A stretch of 64,000 nt of DNA from Candidatus Melainabacteria bacterium. GTDB lineage: Bacteria > Cyanobacteriota > Vampirovibrionia > Obscuribacterales > Obscuribacteraceae. The position numbers and the translations under genes were made by a program. Below are positions 15,879 through 25,437 of the stretch, piece by piece (positions within the stretch are counted from its first letter, which is position 1; each line of letters starts with the position of its first letter). A model generated the notes under the pieces. That model ran no database searches and was not told where the DNA came from. It saw nothing but the letters and a program-made list of their open reading frames with translations. Where the stretch lies: contig QKMZ01000015.1 of NCBI GenBank assembly GCA_003242885.1, forward strand, positions 643,568 to 707,567. Reading direction: 5' to 3'.

Positions 15879-17276
15879 ATGACATACGGCAATACAGTTC
15901 AACATGACGATAAGGGCGGCGAGAACGAGCTGCCGCTCATCATTCCCGAGGACATTCGATACAACTGCCAGGGGTGTGGTCGTTGCTGCTCTGGTTGGGC
16001 CGTTGGTCTGACCGATGAAGATTATGCCCGCGTCAAAGATGTCGATTTCGGCGAACTCAAGGAAGAATTGAAAGGGCAAGAGCTCTTCATAGATCGGCGC
16101 AAAGAATTTGAAGCCGGCTATTCGATGTATCCCTATTTCACTAAGTCTCGTCCAGACGGCACTTGTCCGTTTCTCTTCGACAATCTCTGCTTTATCCACG
16201 CGTCGCTTGGTGAGTCGCAGAAGCCAGAGATGTGCAAGCTGTTTCCTTACACTTTCGTGCCTACACCTTCAGGTATTTTCGTAAGCGTCGTGTCGAACAG
16301 CATGGCGTCGGTGCGCAATTTGGGCAACCTGCTTACTGACCAGCGCAAAATGCTGGCTGAAATTTGGCAGCAGACGGTTGATCATGAACGCGCCCAAGGA
16401 CGCAGTACTCAGCAGGTTTCCGACGTCGCATCCAAGATTACCGCTGAAAATCTGAAGGCTGTTAAGTACGACGTCAATTTAGTGCCCGGCGTCGCCTTGA
16501 CCTGGCAAGAGTACATGCACATCGACAGCCGCTTGATAGAACTCATCAAGTCGCAAGAGCATCCGAATATTTTCGACACTCTAGTTGCCGCTGGAGAACT
16601 GCTTCTTGAATCTCTCAAGATCAAGAATAAAGGCGAAGATTTGAGTCAGCTATCGGGGCTAGCAATTCCGCCTGAAACCATCGAGCGCTATAAGCAAGAA
16701 CCCCCGACAACATTCGAGAATATGCTTTTCAATCTCCAATGTTTCCGCAGTTTTGAATGGCCTCTTTTGCGCAAGCAGTACGCTGCCAACTGGGCAGCAG
16801 CGAACAAAAGTCCGCTAATGGAGCCGAAAGTTTTGAAGGCTGGTTTCCGCTCTGTACTCGGGGCGAAAATCGAATTTCCGGACACGGGCGTAGTCAGCAT
16901 TCCCGATGTGCGTAAATACAAAGTCAGTGACTTATCTCCTGAAATCAATCAGTTTTTGCGCCGTTATCTCTATATGAAAGTGTTTAGCAAAGGCTTTTGC
17001 GGACCATCGATGAGCGGGCTTTCTGTGGTCGCCGGCTACAACAATATCGTCGCGAATTTCCTTACTGCAATTCTCTATGTAAAAGCGCAAGCTATGACCA
17101 AGAAGGTTCATGAAGTCAGCATCGCTGATTTCTATGAGGCATATTTCTTGCTAGACAAAGAAGTCGTGCAGGTCAGTCAGTTGCCGAAGGATAAAGCACA
17201 ATTCTTTGATTCCGGATTTGCATCGCCAAGACTTTTCAGTCGTTTGCTTGGACGAATGGCGAAGGAGATTGGCTAG
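15879..17276 (+). CDS. YkgJ-family cysteine-cluster protein
   Basis: 465 residues from the ATG at 15879; the frame is open to a GTG at 15819 inside the previous gene, but the ATG eight bases after the upstream stop is the natural start. The cysteine cluster has CQGCGRCC near residue 30, then CPF, CFIHASLGESQKPEMCKLFP, the pattern of the zinc- or iron-chelating YkgJ domain, which also occurs in FliB flagellin lysine methylases. The remaining 330 residues are mostly helical and unrecognised. Whether it is a methylase or an iron-sulfur maturation protein cannot be decided here. Confidence 0.8.
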   Translation: MTYGNTVQHDDKGGENELPLIIPEDIRYNCQGCGRCCSGWAVGLTDEDYARVKDVDFGELKEELKGQELFIDRRKEFEAGYSMYPYFTKSRPDGTCPFLFDNLCFIHASLGESQKPEMCKLFPYTFVPTPSGIFVSVVSNSMASVRNLGNLLTDQRKMLAEIWQQTVDHERAQGRSTQQVSDVASKITAENLKAVKYDVNLVPGVALTWQEYMHIDSRLIELIKSQEHPNIFDTLVAAGELLLESLKIKNKGEDLSQLSGLAIPPETIERYKQEPPTTFENMLFNLQCFRSFEWPLLRKQYAANWAAANKSPLMEPKVLKAGFRSVLGAKIEFPDTGVVSIPDVRKYKVSDLSPEINQFLRRYLYMKVFSKGFCGPSMSGLSVVAGYNNIVANFLTAILYVKAQAMTKKVHEVSIADFYEAYFLLDKEVVQVSQLPKDKAQFFDSGFASPRLFSRLLGRMAKEIG

Positions 17277-17313
17277 TGCTGCTAGTTCTCGGTTTGTATA
17301 CATTGATTTTGTA

Positions 17314-17335
17314 GCGGCGGCGCCATGCATCGCCC
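17314..17335. repeat. palindromic repeat
   Basis: GCGGCGGCGCCATGCATCGC followed by CC is an imperfect member of the dispersed palindrome family, centred on CATG. It lies in the 115-base gap between the cysteine-cluster gene and the TMTC-like gene. Confidence 0.45.
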
Positions 17336-17391
17336 CCACGCATTTTAGATTGGGTGCCCCTGGATTTTGATTTAGCAATGGGTCTTTTGAA

Positions 17392-19875
17392 ATGAGCAAA
17401 GCGAAGAATAAGAAGCAGAAGCAGGCGGGTGAAAACATAACAGAGCGCTCCGAGACTGCGGGCGCTTCCACCGATGGTAAATCCGCTTCCGATGCCGCTG
17501 AAGGCAAGCGCGAGCTCAAGAACGAGAACATGTTTCGCATGTGGAAGGCAAGACCGACACAAGTGCCGAGCGTTCCGAAGCCCAAGAGCAAATCGGCAAG
17601 AACGACTGCATCCTCCTCAGCAGACGCTGATGCCCTGGCTGATGACGATGCAATCGATTGGAAAACAATTTCAATTGCCGCGACTATCGTTTGTGTCTTG
17701 GCAATTTTTTCGCATATTACTGGTTTGTTCGGTCAGTTCGTTCTCAATGACCAGTTGATATTGACTCCGCTCAAAATGGGCGCCAACAGTGACGAATTCT
17801 GGTCTCGTCTGGTGGGCAGCGGACTGTCTACACCTCTTTCGAGTTTGTGGACAAATGTCGGTTTGGCCTTAGATCTGAAATCAACAAGTCTGATTTGGTT
17901 TCACATGGTCAACCTGACTTTACATGCGCTCACTTGTCTGTATTTGTTTTTTCTCGTGTTTCAACTCGGCAGGTATTGGAAATTCGAAAACCGCATCGCT
18001 GTAAAGCCTGAGCATTTCGCTTTTGCTGCCGCCGGTATGCTTGCCTGCCATCCCCTGGCATCCGAGATTATTTCTTATATTCCTGGGCGCGAAATGGCAT
18101 TGGTAGGTGCGAACTACGTTCTGGCAATGTTCTTGTTCTTTGCCGGATTGGTTGCACGTAAGCCATTGAATATGGTGCTTCTCTATACCGCTATGTTGGC
18201 GTGCGTAGTCATGGCTGTCCTCTCTGGTCCGGCGGCGGTAACTTTGCCTATAGCACTGGCTTGTCTTGCTATTCTCGCAAAACCTGCAGATATGAGCTTC
18301 GATGAGTTTGTGAAATTGCGCTGGTCAGATCTGACAATCATTGGCATGGTTTCAGCCGCGATAATTTACGTTATTACAAGAGGGATTCCGACCACCCTCA
18401 ATAACGGCATCGGTCTTGCGACGTTGCCTTTTGATCAATATTTGGCATCTCAGTTCAAGGCGTTCGTTACATACTTCTTGCGCTGTTTTGCAGTACCAGG
18501 AGGTCTTTCTGTCGAGCCACCGCTGGTAGTGGCAACTGGTTTTACTGATCCGCTTGCTTTATTGGGTGTCGCTGCCTTTGCCGCTATCGCTTTCCTTGCT
18601 TACAAGTTCCGCTCTGTTCCACCTGTAGTGTTGGGTCTTACCCTCACCTTAATCGGTCCATTCCCTGACTTTGTGCTCCCTCAAGGCGAGGTTGTTTCTG
18701 ATGCTCGCTATTACATTTCGCTTGTAGGACTATCGATAGTTTTTGGTTATTTGATCTCCAAAATGGCAATTGTTTCCTTCAAACAAGTGGCAGCTTCGCT
18801 CGCTATTCTTTTTGTAGGGTTGGCTGGATTGTCGAACTGGCGCGCACTCGCTTGGTCTTCAGAAGCGGCACTATGGAAAGAAGTCCTCAAAACGAACCAT
18901 CAGAGTGCACGCGCTCATGCCAAGCTCGGCTTTATTGCATTAAACGAGAAGAAGACCCCGGATGCAAAAAGGGAAGTGGACGAGGCTCTAAAACTTGATC
19001 CCCAATCCCCGCTTGCTCACTTGTTGCTGGGAAGAATTCAGCAGTATGAAGGAGCAAACACGGAGGCATTTAAGGAGTTTGAAACCGCTCTCAAACTTGC
19101 GCAGGATAACAAAGCCTCCTCCATTATCGTTGCTCAGTGCCAGGCTCAGTTGGCGGACGCCTTAGTCCGCCAGGGTGACTACGCGCGCGTAAAAACACTT
19201 GTCGATGAGGCAAGAACCGTGCTTGGTGATACGGCACAACTTCACTATTTGATGGGCATGCATTTGCTCAACAACAAAGAGTATGTACCTGCCATTTATG
19301 AGTTGCAGCAGGGCTTTGTACAAGACCAGCGCAACAAACAGTACGTCGAGCCGATCGTTACAGCTTATCTGGGTAGCAGGTTGCCCAGTCTTATTCCGCA
19401 AGCCTACAAGCTGATGGAAAGAAGTATGAAAGAGCTTCCCACTGCCGAAGGACAACTTTTGTTCGCTCGTGCGGCGCTCGAGTTGAATAGAATTGACGAA
19501 GCCAAGGAAGCCGTTGAGACTGCAAGTAAGCTAGGTGGAGATGAAGCTCAAGTGAATTACTTGCAGTATTTCATCGCTAGAGCGGAAAAGAATGCAGCGA
19601 AGGCGGCTGCGTTCAAAGCGAAGGCTTTGTCGCTTGATCCGAAAATTGAAACCAATATGCCTGTCGTTCCACCCGATGAGATCAAAAAATATCTAGACCA
19701 GGAGATGCGCAAATCAGCGCCTGCTCCTTCGTCTACGCCAGCGCCAGCGCCGGCTCAGACTTCTCCTCCTCCTGCTGCATCAACAGCTGCTCCAGTGGCA
19801 CCAGTAGCAGCACCAACCAAAAGTGAACCTCCGGCTGCAGCTCCGACGAAACCCGAAACTCCAGCAAAACCCTAG
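17392..19875 (+). CDS. TMTC-like membrane protein with C-terminal TPRs
   Basis: 827 residues. Residues 1-85 are hydrophilic and Lys/Ser-rich. Residues 90-490 hold about ten membrane segments, beginning ISIAATIVCVLAIFSHITGL, with GFxxxFVLNDQ and RPLSSLWxxxxxxL-like pieces (FGQFVLNDQ, TPLSSLWTN) characteristic of TMTC-type GT-C glycosyltransferases. Residues 500-770 hold several TPR units (for example RAHAKLGFIALNEKKTPDAK). The final 55 residues are a Pro/Ala-rich tail. Bacterial relatives are thought to transfer sugars from a lipid carrier onto proteins outside the membrane, but substrate and activity here are inference. A palindromic repeat lies upstream. Confidence 0.8.
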   Translation: MSKAKNKKQKQAGENITERSETAGASTDGKSASDAAEGKRELKNENMFRMWKARPTQVPSVPKPKSKSARTTASSSADADALADDDAIDWKTISIAATIVCVLAIFSHITGLFGQFVLNDQLILTPLKMGANSDEFWSRLVGSGLSTPLSSLWTNVGLALDLKSTSLIWFHMVNLTLHALTCLYLFFLVFQLGRYWKFENRIAVKPEHFAFAAAGMLACHPLASEIISYIPGREMALVGANYVLAMFLFFAGLVARKPLNMVLLYTAMLACVVMAVLSGPAAVTLPIALACLAILAKPADMSFDEFVKLRWSDLTIIGMVSAAIIYVITRGIPTTLNNGIGLATLPFDQYLASQFKAFVTYFLRCFAVPGGLSVEPPLVVATGFTDPLALLGVAAFAAIAFLAYKFRSVPPVVLGLTLTLIGPFPDFVLPQGEVVSDARYYISLVGLSIVFGYLISKMAIVSFKQVAASLAILFVGLAGLSNWRALAWSSEAALWKEVLKTNHQSARAHAKLGFIALNEKKTPDAKREVDEALKLDPQSPLAHLLLGRIQQYEGANTEAFKEFETALKLAQDNKASSIIVAQCQAQLADALVRQGDYARVKTLVDEARTVLGDTAQLHYLMGMHLLNNKEYVPAIYELQQGFVQDQRNKQYVEPIVTAYLGSRLPSLIPQAYKLMERSMKELPTAEGQLLFARAALELNRIDEAKEAVETASKLGGDEAQVNYLQYFIARAEKNAAKAAAFKAKALSLDPKIETNMPVVPPDEIKKYLDQEMRKSAPAPSSTPAPAPAQTSPPPAASTAAPVAPVAAPTKSEPPAAAPTKPETPAKP

Positions 19876-20007
19876 AAGACTGGCACTGTTGGCGGTGCAT
19901 CATTTTATTGCACACCGGCTGATGAAGGACGCGCTCAATACAGCACCTTGACTTTGCGGTGTCTATTGGCGCACATACTCCGCGTGAACATGACCTTGCG
20001 GTTGACG

Positions 20008-20406
20008 TTAAGAGCCGGCTTCGAAGTTGAGTGTTATCTCGCCTAACTCTTTTTCGCTACAGCAATTGTCGCGTCCATGCACTTCGGCTGGCGGTGAGGT
20101 GGCTTCGATAGCAGTAAACTCTTCTAGAATTTCGTAATGGTGGCTGGCATTAGCAGGTACCGTCCATGAATTGCCTTGCTCCAAATTGATTGTTTGCCCT
20201 TCGCAATGCAGCGTAGCTTTACCGCTGATTACGTATCCAACAGTTTCATATTCACGCTTTGTATCAGCTTTGCCATCGCCGTTGGTCGGTGGTTCTTTCT
20301 CCCACAAACGCATGGACACGTGTTTGCCCGATGCAAGATACTTTTGACCCATATTTCCCTTTGGAGAAAACGCGGAATCAATCTTCTTGATTGTAGTATC
20401 ACCCAT
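20008..20406 (-). CDS. cupin-domain protein
   Basis: 132 residues. It has a single cupin core: GYVISGKATLHCEGQTINLE (strand-turn pattern G-x5-G) followed by GNSWTVPANASHHYEILEEF, where the His-His pair sits in the second cupin motif. The usual HxH of motif 1 is not obvious, so metal binding may differ from the classical set. The ending has a CC pair (GRDNCCSEKE). A GAGG ribosome binding site lies nine bases before the ATG. Substrate unknown. Confidence 0.75.
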   Translation of the reverse strand: MGDTTIKKIDSAFSPKGNMGQKYLASGKHVSMRLWEKEPPTNGDGKADTKREYETVGYVISGKATLHCEGQTINLEQGNSWTVPANASHHYEILEEFTAIEATSPPAEVHGRDNCCSEKELGEITLNFEAGS

Positions 20407-20565
20407 TGGTCGATCCTCTGTTGAATAAACTGATACGCAGCTTTAGGATGGACCTTCCCACCGTTTGTAAGTTCCCTCAAAGTTTCGTTCATATGGAAAA
20501 ACTCACCGATACCGCGGTATGCGTCGGCTCTCAAGTTTGACTGCGGCTGAGATTGTTTTGCCCTA

Positions 20566-20612
20566 TAAAAACGACCGCAGAGGTCGAGCTTGATGCCCTG
20601 ACCTCTGTGGTC
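20566..20612 (-). terminator. intrinsic terminator for the small gene at 20655
   Basis: On the minus strand GACCACAGAGGTC and GACCTCTGCGGTC form a 13-bp stem (one wobble) with a loop of 14 bases, followed by GTTTTT. It lies 43 bases after the stop of the small membrane-protein gene. The remaining part of the 20407-20654 gap shows only a weak short frame (see rejected items). Confidence 0.75.
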
Positions 20613-20654
20613 TTGGTTGTCCGGTTAAGTTCACGGACCGCCTTTTAGCGCTAT

Positions 20655-20786
20655 CTATGCTCTGGCTTTCGCGCCGTCATCTTTATTGCCGAGCTTGCGC
20701 TCCAGCACTTTGATTATCTCGGTTGCGAGCGAAAGGACCATGGCAGATGCGATCGCTAATGCTATTTTTCGGAATAAAGGTTGCAT
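20655..20786 (-). CDS. small single-pass membrane protein
   Basis: 43 residues, not recognised. It begins MQPLFRKIALAIASAMVLSL, a basic start followed by one hydrophobic segment of about 17 residues, then a charged tail (EIIKVLERKLGNKDDGAKAR). A GGAG lies nine bases before the ATG and an intrinsic terminator follows, so the unit has both expected signals. It lies downstream of the Ku gene on the same strand. Function unknown. Confidence 0.6.
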   Translation of the reverse strand: MQPLFRKIALAIASAMVLSLATEIIKVLERKLGNKDDGAKARA

Positions 20787-20857
20787 ATCACAACTCCGTA
20801 GGTTTACTTGAAGACATTTTCTCGAACGAGAAGTTCCCAGTTCTTTTGAGGGGAATA

Positions 20858-21856
20858 TTAAGCCGAACGCTTCTTCGATTTAGATTTAGCGCTGGTTTTT
20901 GCGCTCTTTTTGGCGGCTGTCTTTGTCTTTGCTATGCGCCCGATGCCTGATGCCTTGTGCGCACGCGCAGCAGATTTTGCGGGAGTCTTTCGCGTGCCGC
21001 TCTTTTTAGCGCCACGTTTTAGCGGCACAACGTTTTCTTCTTCGGAAGAGTCTTCCGATTCTTCGCCTCTGGCTGCTTTTTTGCCGCCGGATTTCACGTT
21101 GCTGACACTGTTTTTCAAGGCTTCCAAAAGGTCTACAACCTCGCCTTGAGCGGCGCGATGCTTCTCTTGTTTGACTGGCTGACCCTCTAGTTTTGCTTCG
21201 ATGACTTCCATCAACGCGGCACGATATCTATCCTCATATTTCTTCGGTTCGAAATCTTCTGTAAGCAAATCGATGAGGTTGGTCGCCATCGTTAGTTCTT
21301 GTTTAGTGACCTTGTGCTCGGGCAGATCCTCAGAAGGATCAATTCGCAGTTCGTCCGGATAAAGCAACGTGGACATCATTAGGTGTGAGCCGACAGGGCG
21401 TAGCACGCACAGCCTTTCTTTGGTTCGCAGAGTAATGCTTGCTATGCCCAACATGTTTTTCTCGATAAGCGCGCGAACGAATAGGTCAAATGGTCTCTTA
21501 CCGTTTTTCTCTGGTTCCAGATAATAGTGTTTTTCGAAGTACACAGGATCGACTTCTTCGACCGTACAGAATGACGAAACGTCAATCGTATCCTTGCTCG
21601 GAATTGGAAGCTTTTTGAAGTCTTCATCCTCGAGCATTACGTAATCGCCTTTGGCGTATTCGAATCCCTTCTGTACCTCTTCCCACGGCACTTCTCGGTC
21701 GCAGGTAGGACACCAGCGCACTTCTTTAATGCGAGTTTGGCAGACGCTATGAAGTTGGTGAAAACTTACATTCCGGCTTTCTGTTGCTGCGTACAGCTTT
21801 ATAGGAATGCTGACCATTCCAAAACCGATAACTCCGCTCCACATTGCTCGTGGCAT
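20858..21856 (-). CDS. ku: Ku protein, DNA double-strand-break end binding
   Basis: 332 residues. The opening MPRAMWSGVIGFGMVSIPIK is the bacterial Ku signature (MWkGxIsFGLVsIPV). It is followed by WCPTCDREVPWEEVQKGFEY and the CVLRPVGSHLMMSTLLYPDE motif of the beta-barrel domain. Ku encircles broken DNA ends and recruits LigD for end joining. Residues from about 240 onward form a long Lys/Ala-rich tail, common in Ku and probably DNA-binding. The ligD-like gene is transcribed divergently 162 bases away, so the two share a control region. Confidence 0.95.
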   Translation of the reverse strand: MPRAMWSGVIGFGMVSIPIKLYAATESRNVSFHQLHSVCQTRIKEVRWCPTCDREVPWEEVQKGFEYAKGDYVMLEDEDFKKLPIPSKDTIDVSSFCTVEEVDPVYFEKHYYLEPEKNGKRPFDLFVRALIEKNMLGIASITLRTKERLCVLRPVGSHLMMSTLLYPDELRIDPSEDLPEHKVTKQELTMATNLIDLLTEDFEPKKYEDRYRAALMEVIEAKLEGQPVKQEKHRAAQGEVVDLLEALKNSVSNVKSGGKKAARGEESEDSSEEENVVPLKRGAKKSGTRKTPAKSAARAHKASGIGRIAKTKTAAKKSAKTSAKSKSKKRSA

Positions 21857-22018
21857 GACAATTTCTCCTGGAAACTCAGATGCTTGGACGGGGCGTAATC
21901 GGCGTAGTTCCCAGACCTTCGCAAAGAAACTCTAATGGAACTAGTGAGGTACCTAGGCGTCTCACCCACAGCTAATTGAGTGGGCATTTAGCTTAATTCC
22001 AAACTCAAGGCAAGTAAA

Positions 22019-24262
22019 ATGTCAAAAAAGCCAACCAAGCCGCGCAGCGAAGAGGCGAAGGTAAATGCCTCACCAGCGCACCAGCGGTCTGGACAAAAAT
22101 CGCCTGATAAGAAACGCGCAACTCGTAAGCGGCAGCTGGAGCTCATCCCGCCCATGCTAGCCTCTATGGCAGAAGAACCATTTTCCAAAGAAGGATGGGT
22201 CTTCGAGCCAAAGTTTGATGGTATCAGGGCTATTGCATATGTCAGCGGTGGTGATGTGAAAATTTTGTCGCGCCGTGGTTTAGATCTTACTAGTCGTTAT
22301 CCAGAACTTATCGAGTCGTTGGAAAAAAACAAAAACGACATCGTTTTGGATGGCGAAATAGTAGCGTTTGATGAGAAAGGACGCACATCGTTTCAACTTC
22401 TTCAGCAGGCCTCTGGATTGCGCGGACGAGGTGCGCTCGATCGCTCGAAGAAGAATATTCCAATACGTTTTTATGTCTTCGACATTTTATCGGTGGACGG
22501 AAAGAAAACAATCGCCAAACCCCTGACAGACCGGAAGGCATTGCTCAAACGATATCTTGTCGAGTCGAATGACGTCAGGCGAGTTGATGATCTTGGTACG
22601 GATGGAAACAAAGCCTTTCTTGCTTGCATGGAAAACGGCTTGGAAGGCGTGATCGCAAAGAAGGTAGACAGTCTCTATTTGCCGGGAAAGCGGGTTCCTA
22701 CTTGGTTGAAACTTAAAGCGGCGAAGACTTCAGAATTTCTCGTCTGTGGCTACACCGAAGGTAAAGGTTCGCGCGAAGACTCTTTTGGTGCCCTCGTCCT
22801 GGGTGTCATCAACTCTGATGACCAGCTTGTCTATGCTGGTTCGGTAGGCACAGGATTTAACGATTCAACGCGCGAAAAGTTATTCAAGGTTATGCAACCT
22901 TTGAAAACTTCGACGTGCCCCTTTAGTGTCCGACCAATGGCTAAGGCAATCGCCTCATGGCTCAAACCAGAGATGGTTGTCGAAATTAAGTATGCGGAAT
23001 GGACAATGGATAACAAACTGCGCATGCCTGTTTTCCTGCAAGTGCGCACAGATAAGAAGCCAAGCGAAGCACGGCCGGAAGTTGTTGTGCCAATTTCAGA
23101 GGTATCATCTATGGGAGAAGCTGCGAAAAAGACAACGAAGAAAGTTGCAGAAGTCGTGCCAATTAATCGAAAGAAAACCAAATCGAGTGAAACGAAAACG
23201 ACCGCGCTGCGAGATGATTTGCTTGCGCAGCTAGACAACAAGAATGATGAACTCAATCTTGACGTAGAAGGAAACATCATCAAGCTCACGAGTTTGAACA
23301 AAATACTCTTTCCTGGTAAGCCAAGAAGTGCGAAGCCTGCAACTAAGCGCGACTACATCAATTACTTGATTCAGGTTTCTGATCCACTTTTACGGTTTGC
23401 ACACGGACGTCCTTTCACTTTGATTCGTTATCCTAACGGCACCGACGGTCAAAAGTTTTTCCAAAAGCACTGGGAAAAAGGGCTGCCACCATTTGTCGAA
23501 ACCATCGAGTATTTTTCAGAGCATGCGAATGCCGACGAAGAATATTTGCTCTGCAACAATCTATCGACTTTGATCTGGTGTGGGCAAGTCGCATCACTGG
23601 AACTTCACGCGGTGCACAGTCGCATTGATGCAGAGCCTGACGGCGCAAAGATTTCTAAGAAAGTAAGAGGTTCTGTCGAGAACATTGAAAGCTCAATTTT
23701 GAACTATCCCGACTTCATGGTTCTCGATCTCGACCCCTATCTCTACAGCGGAAAAGAGAAAGAGAATGCCGAGCCGGAGTTGCATCGAAAGGGATTTGCA
23801 AAGACCAGAAAACTGGCGCTCTTGCTCAAAGAGATGCTAGATAACCTTGAATTAAATTCGTTTGTCAAAACCTCTGGTAAGACCGGTTTGCACATCTACA
23901 TTCCAATTGTGAGAAATGTTGATAATGATGCGGTGCGTCAGCTTGCCGGTACCATCGCATCCCACGTAGCTAAGATGCGACCTGAGGAAGTTACAGTCGA
24001 TTGGGCTGTCAAAAAACGCACTGGAAGGGTATTCTTCGATTTCAATATGAATGCTCGGCACAAGACATTGCCGCCACCGTATTCAGTGCGTGCAACGGAT
24101 ATGGCTAATGTTTCTCTTCCGATTTCGTGGAACGAACTGGAAGACATTTATCCGACCGACTTCAATATTAGGAATGTCCCAGAACGTCTCCAGCAAGTAG
24201 GCGACCTGTGGGAAGGCATTCTCGACGCAAAAGTGGATCTCCACAAGAAGTTGCTTAAATAG
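22019..24262 (+). CDS. ligD: LigD-type ligase-polymerase, no phosphoesterase domain
   Basis: 747 residues. The N-terminal half is an ATP-dependent ligase: motif I is EPKFDGIRAIAY with the catalytic Lys, followed by DGEIVAFDEKGR and, near residue 220, GVIAKKVDSLY. An OB fold follows (GSVGTGFNDSTREKL, EIKYAEWT). After a basic linker the C-terminal half is an AEP-type polymerase (RPFTLIRYPNGTDGQKFFQK, VLDLDPYL with the metal-binding acidic pair, KTSGKTGLHIYIP). The Lig-Pol order without a PE domain is the Bacillus-like order. It works with Ku in non-homologous end joining. The gene pair is divergent, at 20858 and 22019. Confidence 0.95.
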   Translation: MSKKPTKPRSEEAKVNASPAHQRSGQKSPDKKRATRKRQLELIPPMLASMAEEPFSKEGWVFEPKFDGIRAIAYVSGGDVKILSRRGLDLTSRYPELIESLEKNKNDIVLDGEIVAFDEKGRTSFQLLQQASGLRGRGALDRSKKNIPIRFYVFDILSVDGKKTIAKPLTDRKALLKRYLVESNDVRRVDDLGTDGNKAFLACMENGLEGVIAKKVDSLYLPGKRVPTWLKLKAAKTSEFLVCGYTEGKGSREDSFGALVLGVINSDDQLVYAGSVGTGFNDSTREKLFKVMQPLKTSTCPFSVRPMAKAIASWLKPEMVVEIKYAEWTMDNKLRMPVFLQVRTDKKPSEARPEVVVPISEVSSMGEAAKKTTKKVAEVVPINRKKTKSSETKTTALRDDLLAQLDNKNDELNLDVEGNIIKLTSLNKILFPGKPRSAKPATKRDYINYLIQVSDPLLRFAHGRPFTLIRYPNGTDGQKFFQKHWEKGLPPFVETIEYFSEHANADEEYLLCNNLSTLIWCGQVASLELHAVHSRIDAEPDGAKISKKVRGSVENIESSILNYPDFMVLDLDPYLYSGKEKENAEPELHRKGFAKTRKLALLLKEMLDNLELNSFVKTSGKTGLHIYIPIVRNVDNDAVRQLAGTIASHVAKMRPEEVTVDWAVKKRTGRVFFDFNMNARHKTLPPPYSVRATDMANVSLPISWNELEDIYPTDFNIRNVPERLQQVGDLWEGILDAKVDLHKKLLK

Positions 24263-24263
24263 T

Positions 24264-24283
24264 GGGCGGCATAGATGCCGCCC
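24264..24283. repeat. palindromic repeat after ligD
   Basis: GGGCGGCAT and ATGCCGCCC form a perfect 9-bp inverted repeat around AG. It lies in the short gap between ligD and the convergent AHSA1 gene and may help end transcription from both sides, although no T-run follows. Confidence 0.55.
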
Positions 24284-24320
24284 CGAGATTTTGGAGACTC
24301 GTGGATCTCGATCAGAGTTG

Positions 24321-25277
24321 TTATGTTTGTTCTTCGATGTACTCTTCGAGCTTATCGAATGAGCCGGTCCATCCCTGCGTCATGCCTGCACGAGCGCTTT
24401 TGAATGTTTCCAACTCTTCAGCGGACCAGTTTCCGTCTTGCTCCCACGTCAGCGTAACGCGCGTTCTATCAGCACCTTCCGGTGTTAATTGAACAGTCGT
24501 CTTCATGCTCTCCGGCCACGTCGGCGCCATCGGATGACGGACAATCTTTTCATTCTCATCGCAGAATTGTTGCGTATATACAATGCGATCAGGCTTGCTA
24601 ACTTCCAGGTACTGGCAGCGACCATGCATCTTTGTGTCTTTGCCATCAGACATAGTGTAAAAGGACTTGCCACCGTCTTTAATATCGACGTGATTGTAAG
24701 TCATTGAAAAACCTGTCGGACAAGCCCACTTTTGCACTTCTGCCGGGTCAGACCAAAGCTGAAACATCTTTTCGAGCGAAGTGTTGAACGAGCGGTTGAT
24801 GACAAATTTTTCTTTGCCGTTGAGCTTCTGTTCGAGGAATTCTGCAAGGCGATCCCAGGTGGCATCCCCACCAGCTTTCTTTATAAAGCGCGCAGAAGTT
24901 TCGGCTGCTTCTGCATTGGGAAACGTCATCGTCATATCCATTTGTGTTTTGCCATTCTCTTGCGAAAAGAGAACCGTTACTCGAAAGAGCGCATTGGAGG
25001 TTTCTGTACCGCCGTGGTCGTACACCAATTTTTTGTGGTTTTCCACTTCCAAGTATTTCGTGAAATTCTCATAGTCGACTTTGTCCGGACCATGCATGGT
25101 GTACTTCCAAGTCCCACCAGTTTTCAAATCCCTGCTGTGAGTTGTTGTCGTAAATCCGCGCGGACCCCACCATTCTGTAATTTGCTCAGGCTTGCTCCAG
25201 GCATCCCAAACTGCACTAAGTGGTGCATCATATTCCCTGTAAAGTTTGAGGTCGGCTGATTTTGTCTGCGTGGGCAT
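24321..25277 (-). CDS. tandem AHSA1/SRPBCC-domain protein
   Basis: 318 residues, two AHSA1 domains in one chain. Domain 1 (residues 8-150) has the SAVWDAWSKPEQITEWWGPR motif. Domain 2 (about 157-315) starts FVINRSFNTSLEKMFQLWSD and has WACPTGFSMTYNHVDIKDGG. Such START-like folds bind hydrophobic ligands or act on chaperones. Many bacteria have single AHSA1 proteins, and fused pairs are less common. Standing alone on the minus strand, its role cannot be deduced from neighbours. Confidence 0.85.
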   Translation of the reverse strand: MPTQTKSADLKLYREYDAPLSAVWDAWSKPEQITEWWGPRGFTTTTHSRDLKTGGTWKYTMHGPDKVDYENFTKYLEVENHKKLVYDHGGTETSNALFRVTVLFSQENGKTQMDMTMTFPNAEAAETSARFIKKAGGDATWDRLAEFLEQKLNGKEKFVINRSFNTSLEKMFQLWSDPAEVQKWACPTGFSMTYNHVDIKDGGKSFYTMSDGKDTKMHGRCQYLEVSKPDRIVYTQQFCDENEKIVRHPMAPTWPESMKTTVQLTPEGADRTRVTLTWEQDGNWSAEELETFKSARAGMTQGWTGSFDKLEEYIEEQT

Positions 25278-25437
25278 TTTCTCTCCTTCATACCGAGGTA
25301 TGTAAAAGGCGGCGGGCTCTGCGAGGAGCCTATTTTAGCCGAGGTTACAGCTTGATTTCCACTGTGCCGAACGGGCTTGAAATGGGCAATTTTGGTAAAC
25401 TTAGCCCTCATACCGAGTACCTTTCTGAGAGCGGAAC

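Noticed and set aside
20229..20534. A 101-residue minus-strand frame overlapping the cupin start (MRADAYRGIGEFFH...)
   Set aside because: Most of its length is in the wrong frame of the cupin gene. The first 40 residues look helical and could be a leader peptide but no conserved feature was seen.
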